A stretch of DNA of 64,000 nucleotides from an uncultured Geobacteraceae bacterium (GTDB lineage Bacteria; Desulfobacterota; Desulfuromonadia; Geobacterales; Pseudopelobacteraceae): contig CAJAFV010000086.1 in assembly GCA_903939115.1 (NCBI GenBank), positions 1 through 64,000 of the forward strand, written 5' to 3'. A model generated the notes under the pieces. That model ran no database searches, was not told where the DNA came from, and saw nothing but the letters and a program-made list of their open reading frames with translations. The position numbers and the translations under genes are program-made. The number at the start of each line of letters is the position of its first letter. Position 1 is the stretch's first letter. Below, piece by piece: positions 59,887 to 64,000 of the stretch.

Positions 59887-60549
59887 TTACACCCCCTTGA
59901 CGCTGATGACATCGGTCAGCGATACGATAGTGCCGCCAATGTTCAGCTTCGGAGTACTGCCCGCAAGGTTGACACCATCGATCCTTCCTGTGGTGTACGT
60001 GGTTGCCGGCAGTGAAATGCCGGTTGCCGAAGCAGCTTTAACGGAAAACGTGTAAGCCCCTGCGGGAAGTAATGCGCCACTGTTGTCGCGACCATCCCAG
60101 AGGATGTTGTTATCGCCCACCTTGGATGCTCCCAGATCAGTTGTTTTTACAGTCACTCCAGCGCTGTTAACTATTGATATTTGCGTTGATGCAGAAGGAA
60201 TAGACAAGTTGAACATCAGGGAAGAGGGAGCGGTGCCATCAAAGGTTGCAACGTTTCCGTTTGCTTTGACATCTTTACCAATGAACGAAAGTGCTGTCAG
60301 GCTGATGGAATTGTTCTGAGCTGACAACAAATCCTTAAGCGCTGTGTTGCTGTTATACGACTGCTCAACCAGAGACAGCTGTGAGAGCTGATCCAGCATG
60401 GCACTCGGGTCTTGCGGTTTCAACGGATCCTGGTACTGCAGCTGGGCGATAAAAAGCTTCATAAAGTCATCCTTGTTCATTCCCAGAGATTTCTTCATGG
60501 CTGCTGCCGTTGCCGTTGTATCAGTGGTTCCTGTTACGGTACTTACCAT
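59887..60549 (-). CDS. flgD: Flagellar hook capping protein FlgD
   Basis: MNKDDFMKLFIAQLQYQDPLKPQDPSAMLDQLSQLSLVEQ; WDGRDNSGALLPAG. Confidence 0.95.
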   Translation of the reverse strand: MVSTVTGTTDTTATAAAMKKSLGMNKDDFMKLFIAQLQYQDPLKPQDPSAMLDQLSQLSLVEQSYNSNTALKDLLSAQNNSISLTALSFIGKDVKANGNVATFDGTAPSSLMFNLSIPSASTQISIVNSAGVTVKTTDLGASKVGDNNILWDGRDNSGALLPAGAYTFSVKAASATGISLPATTYTTGRIDGVNLAGSTPKLNIGGTIVSLTDVISVKGV

Positions 60550-60567
60550 TATATTCTCACCTCACTT

Positions 60568-62001
60568 TCAATAATGAATATCGAGCATCGACTGCCCCTG
60601 ACGTCTCTGCTGGAGCGCCTGTTCGGACGGGAGATCAGCCTGTGCGGTGGTATAACCGCGCGGAGATGTCCAAAGCTGCTGCTGTTGCTGCTGTTTCGTC
60701 AGTTCACGCCAGGCATTCTGATTCTGCCCCTGGTTTCCAGAACCTTTTCCTCCGGTGGTAACATCAAAAGATTCCATTGTTATGTTTTGGCGCGCCAGCG
60801 TTTCCTTGAGCGTATCGACATGCTGCAGGATTGCATCACGGACTGATCTGTTTTCAGAGACAATTTCGATCGAAAGTTTTTGCCCCTGGAGATTCAGGTT
60901 CATTTTGATTTCGCCGAGGTTTTCTGGCGAAAGGGTCAGTGTCATCTGCTGTTTCCCCTGTTTTATGTCGTGCTGATCCAATCTCTCTTTGACCTGCTGC
61001 ATAACCTGTTCCGGAATGTCATGCCGGAGTGGTTCGGATGTTGCGGATTTACTCATGACCGCCGACACTTTCTGCGGTTCCACGAGCAGTTGCCCCGACA
61101 GGTGCTGCGTCGTATCCGGATTGTCATTGGCACCATCAGGCTGCCCCTGATTGTTGTCACTGCCGTTTGAATCCTCCGAACCCAAGCTGCCGGATACATC
61201 CGTCAGCAGAGCAGAAGTCACTTCTTTGACAGCAGTCGCATCTGTACCTGTCCGGACCTTCTCTGTCTGAGGATCAGAACCAGGATGCTGTCTGATCGAG
61301 CGGGTACCATTAAGGAGTGTAGCCGTTGCAGCAGGTGCAGCAGCTACTCGGGGGATAATCGGGAGAGGCTGCGAGAGTTGAATTTCCAACTCCAGCTCCG
61401 ATGTTGGAGCCGTTACGACGGCAGGTTGTTCTGTTGCCATGAAGGCGTTCTGCTGCATGTCAACAACGACTGGTGCCGGTTTGGTCACTTCCACTGTTCT
61501 TGCGGAAGTTTCAGGTTTAACTTCTGTCGGAGCTGTTTGAGCTGCAACAGGAGCTGCCTCTACTGCTGTTGCTGTTGGAGCCGTTACGACGGCAGGTTGT
61601 TCTGTTGCCATGGCGGCGTTCTGCTGCATGTCAACAACGACTGGTGCCAGGACAGCAATTTCTGGCATTCTGCCAAGCTGTGCGTATGCCGCCAGGGCCA
61701 TTTGAGACGTAATGCTGGATAATTCGCTGCCCTGTGGCAAAACATCGGCAGAAACATCCTTCTCTTCACGAGCAGCTGGTTTTAGTGAAACATCTTTCTC
61801 ACCCTGCGCCTGCTCCGCCTGATTTGCGTCAGTCGGGGTATTCATCTGCGCCAGCGCTTGAAGCCCGCTCAGCAACCCGGCAAAATCACTGTCGCCCTGC
61901 GGTGCGCCTTCCTTTGTCACAGCAACTGCCGATGATGCCTTTTGAGCAGTAAGCGGCATAGCTGTCAATGTTGATGTTACGTTCATCTGTCCATTATTCA
62001 T
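60568..62001 (-). CDS. fliK: Flagellar hook-length control protein FliK
   Basis: C-term MTLTLSPENLGEIKMNLNLQGQKLSIEIVSENRSVRDAI; disordered N-term. Confidence 0.9.
   Translation of the reverse strand: MNNGQMNVTSTLTAMPLTAQKASSAVAVTKEGAPQGDSDFAGLLSGLQALAQMNTPTDANQAEQAQGEKDVSLKPAAREEKDVSADVLPQGSELSSITSQMALAAYAQLGRMPEIAVLAPVVVDMQQNAAMATEQPAVVTAPTATAVEAAPVAAQTAPTEVKPETSARTVEVTKPAPVVVDMQQNAFMATEQPAVVTAPTSELELEIQLSQPLPIIPRVAAAPAATATLLNGTRSIRQHPGSDPQTEKVRTGTDATAVKEVTSALLTDVSGSLGSEDSNGSDNNQGQPDGANDNPDTTQHLSGQLLVEPQKVSAVMSKSATSEPLRHDIPEQVMQQVKERLDQHDIKQGKQQMTLTLSPENLGEIKMNLNLQGQKLSIEIVSENRSVRDAILQHVDTLKETLARQNITMESFDVTTGGKGSGNQGQNQNAWRELTKQQQQQQLWTSPRGYTTAQADLPSEQALQQRRQGQSMLDIHY
61402..61648. repeat. 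76-bp direct repeat inside fliK
   Basis: 61402-61477 and 61573-61648, 74/76 identical, 171-bp (57-codon) offset. Confidence 0.9.
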
Positions 62002-62058
62002 TAGTTTTCACCTCCCTTCTGATAGATTTTTTACGGGGGGGACTGGTAGCCCGTAAAT

Positions 62059-62631
62059 TTATGAATTATTATTGAGATTGTTCTTTATCCATTTAAGAAC
62101 CATCGGTTGGTTGAGATACGGCATCAACTTCAGGATCATCTTGTTATCCAGGTCATTCAGAATCGCAATAACTTCGACCTCTTCCATTTTACCCAGAAAC
62201 TGTCCGGCCTGTTCAGGCCGCATTTTCTTGAGAAGCGCCAGCATACGCTTACGCTTTTCATCAAGAGCCTTTTTCTTTTGTTTCAGCGATTCGTCAAGAC
62301 GCTTTTTGCTTTCTTCCAGCGCCTTGACCTGCGATTCCAGCTTATCGCTCAGTTTTTTCAGCTCCAGCTCTTTTGCCGCCAGAGCAGCCTCTTTTTCGGC
62401 CAACTGCTGGCGCCGGGCATCCTGAAGCGCCTTCTCTTCACGTGCCGCCCGCGTGGCATTAATCGGTTGCGGAGCCGTTCCAACAGGCTCTTTGCCCGCC
62501 TCGGCAGGAGGTTTAGCCGCAGTTTCATTCTGAACGGCAGCACTGGCAAAAACGGCTGGCATGGAATACTGAGCCAGAAGAAGGCTTCCCCCAAACAAGA
62601 GGGCCAGTAATAGTTTTTTTTTCTGATTCAC
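62059..62631 (-). CDS. MotE/MgtE-N-like coiled-coil flagellar protein
   Basis: Signal anchor, long coiled coil, LLKKMRPEQAGQFLGKMEEVEVIAILNDLDNKMILKLMPYL. Confidence 0.8.
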   Translation of the reverse strand: MNQKKKLLLALLFGGSLLLAQYSMPAVFASAAVQNETAAKPPAEAGKEPVGTAPQPINATRAAREEKALQDARRQQLAEKEAALAAKELELKKLSDKLESQVKALEESKKRLDESLKQKKKALDEKRKRMLALLKKMRPEQAGQFLGKMEEVEVIAILNDLDNKMILKLMPYLNQPMVLKWIKNNLNNNS

Positions 62632-63071
62632 GTCGGCTTATCCTTCTTTTGGATGGATATTTCGTCGAGAAAGTTCCGCTCCTTGGTTGCCATCTCCTGC
62701 CGAAACTCGGCAGCCTTTTTCTCTTTCAATGATTCGAGGACTTTCTTTTCTTTACTTGCTTCCAACAAGTCGGATCTTTTGTCATTCATAATCTGGTCAA
62801 GCTCTACGATCCGTTCGCCATACTGTTTTATCTGTTCGCGCTTGCGGGAAAAAAAATCTGCATACATCCGCATGTCGTCAATACATCCGATATCCTGCTG
62901 ACACCGCTGGAATTCTTGTGATAACAGTTCAACCAGATCCTCTTCCCGCTTTAACTCCTGATTGGCCTGTTCGAGCAGCTGTTTCGCTACTGCAAACTCC
63001 TGTTTGCGCAGCTTTTCCATTTCGCGGCGATACACGAGTACCTGTTCCAGCTCAAATGTTTTTCCAGCCAT
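62628..63071 (-). CDS. fliJ: Flagellar export protein FliJ
   Basis: 147-aa coiled coil between fliI and motE-like gene; FELEQVLVYRREMEKLRKQEFA. Confidence 0.88.
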   Translation of the reverse strand: MAGKTFELEQVLVYRREMEKLRKQEFAVAKQLLEQANQELKREEDLVELLSQEFQRCQQDIGCIDDMRMYADFFSRKREQIKQYGERIVELDQIMNDKRSDLLEASKEKKVLESLKEKKAAEFRQEMATKERNFLDEISIQKKDKPT

Positions 63072-63101
63072 CAGACGTTACTCCCCCGAACATCGCTGGA
63101 A

Positions 63102-64000
63102 TCAGGATTCAAACATTACCTTTAAATCCTGTAACGCTTCTTCCAGCATGACCGGATTATGAACAGCCTGTTTCATAAATGACTGCATCTGCTCAATGTG
63201 GTCTACAGCATAATCTATACCGGGATTGCTCCCTTTTTTATACGCCCCGATATTTATCAGATCCTCTGACTGACGGTACGTCGCGAGCACCTCTTTGAAC
63301 CGGGAAGCTACTTTCAGGTGCTCATCCGAAGCAACATCCGTCATGACTCGACTGGCGCTTGCGAGAACGTCGATTGGCGGATAGATGGCCCTCGCTGCAA
63401 GATCACGCGACAGTACGATGTGACCATCGAGAATACTGCGCATCGCATCCGAAATCGGCTCGTTGAAGTCGTCCCCCTCGACAAGAACCGTATAAAGAGC
63501 GGTGATGCTCCCCTCAGGAAAATTACCGGTCCGCTCAAGTAATTTCGGGAGCGCCGCAAAAACTGAGGGGGTATATCCTTTAGTCGTAGGCGGCTCACCT
63601 ATGGCAAGACCAACCTCACGCATCGCCATAGCAAATCGGGTTGCAGAGTCCATCATCAGCAGCACTTTTTTACCCTGATTTTTAAAATATTCCGCTATTG
63701 TTGTTGCTATGTATGCACCGCGCATCCTTACGAGAGGGGGCTGATCAGACGTAGCGACCACCACAACGGACTTTTTCAGTCCTTGATCCTGCAGATCCTT
63801 TTCAATAAATTCGCGAAGTTCACGCCCACGCTCACCAATAAGTGCAATAACGTTAACATCAGCTTCGGTGTAGCGGGCGATCATCCCCAGCAAAGTTGAT
63901 TTACCCACGCCGGAACCGGCCATAATACCGACCCGTTGCCCCTGACCGCAGGTCAGCAGGCCGTTTATGCTGCGGATACCGAGATCAAGCGGTTTCCGGA
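63102..64000 (-). CDS. fliI: Flagellum-specific ATPase FliI, truncated by window end
   Basis: [36 protein letters not shown]; frame open to 64000. Confidence 0.95.
   Translation of the reverse strand, partial: RKPLDLGIRSINGLLTCGQGQRVGIMAGSGVGKSTLLGMIARYTEADVNVIALIGERGRELREFIEKDLQDQGLKKSVVVVATSDQPPLVRMRGAYIATTIAEYFKNQGKKVLLMMDSATRFAMAMREVGLAIGEPPTTKGYTPSVFAALPKLLERTGNFPEGSITALYTVLVEGDDFNEPISDAMRSILDGHIVLSRDLAARAIYPPIDVLASASRVMTDVASDEHLKVASRFKEVLATYRQSEDLINIGAYKKGSNPGIDYAVDHIEQMQSFMKQAVHNPVMLEEALQDLKVMFES

Overview
The window looks like ordinary chromosome from a Geobacter/Desulfuromonadales-type deltaproteobacterium. That assignment is inferred from gene content (RNase G plus TIGR03960-type radical SAM, an Fe-hydrogenase-domain sigma54 regulator, many two-component genes) and was not checked by any search. 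From left to right it contains: a gene-poor, possibly degenerate region (1-2.0 kb); a hydrogenase-like sigma54 activator and an RHH regulator; rng, a B12/radical SAM protein, rsmB, rpe, a GGDEF response regulator and a transglutaminase; a MacAB-like efflux operon running into HIT and M16 genes; lon, an Mla-type lipid transport operon and two M16 peptidases; a signalling cluster; a type I secretion ABC/HlyD/TolC operon; a NarX/NarL-like pair; an acyltransferase and glycosyltransferases; a radical SAM / rhodanese / two-component / radical SAM cluster; and a long minus-strand flagellar operon from fliI to flhB, with fliI cut by the window end. The observations I rate highest are: (1) a self-contained transcription unit for a 20-aa Cys-containing peptide, absent from the ORF track, with promoter, SD, ORF and intrinsic terminator, just upstream of the efflux operon; (2) flhB has no canonical start codon: its conserved N-terminus is in frame with fliR, separated by one TGA, and begins at ACG; (3) a CpxR-like GTAAA-N6-GTAAA box upstream of the second of two paralogous B12/radical SAM genes that flank a two-component system; (4) a long Ala-rich insertion in the FlgE-like hook protein. 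No CRISPR array, tRNA, rRNA or intact mobile element was recognised.
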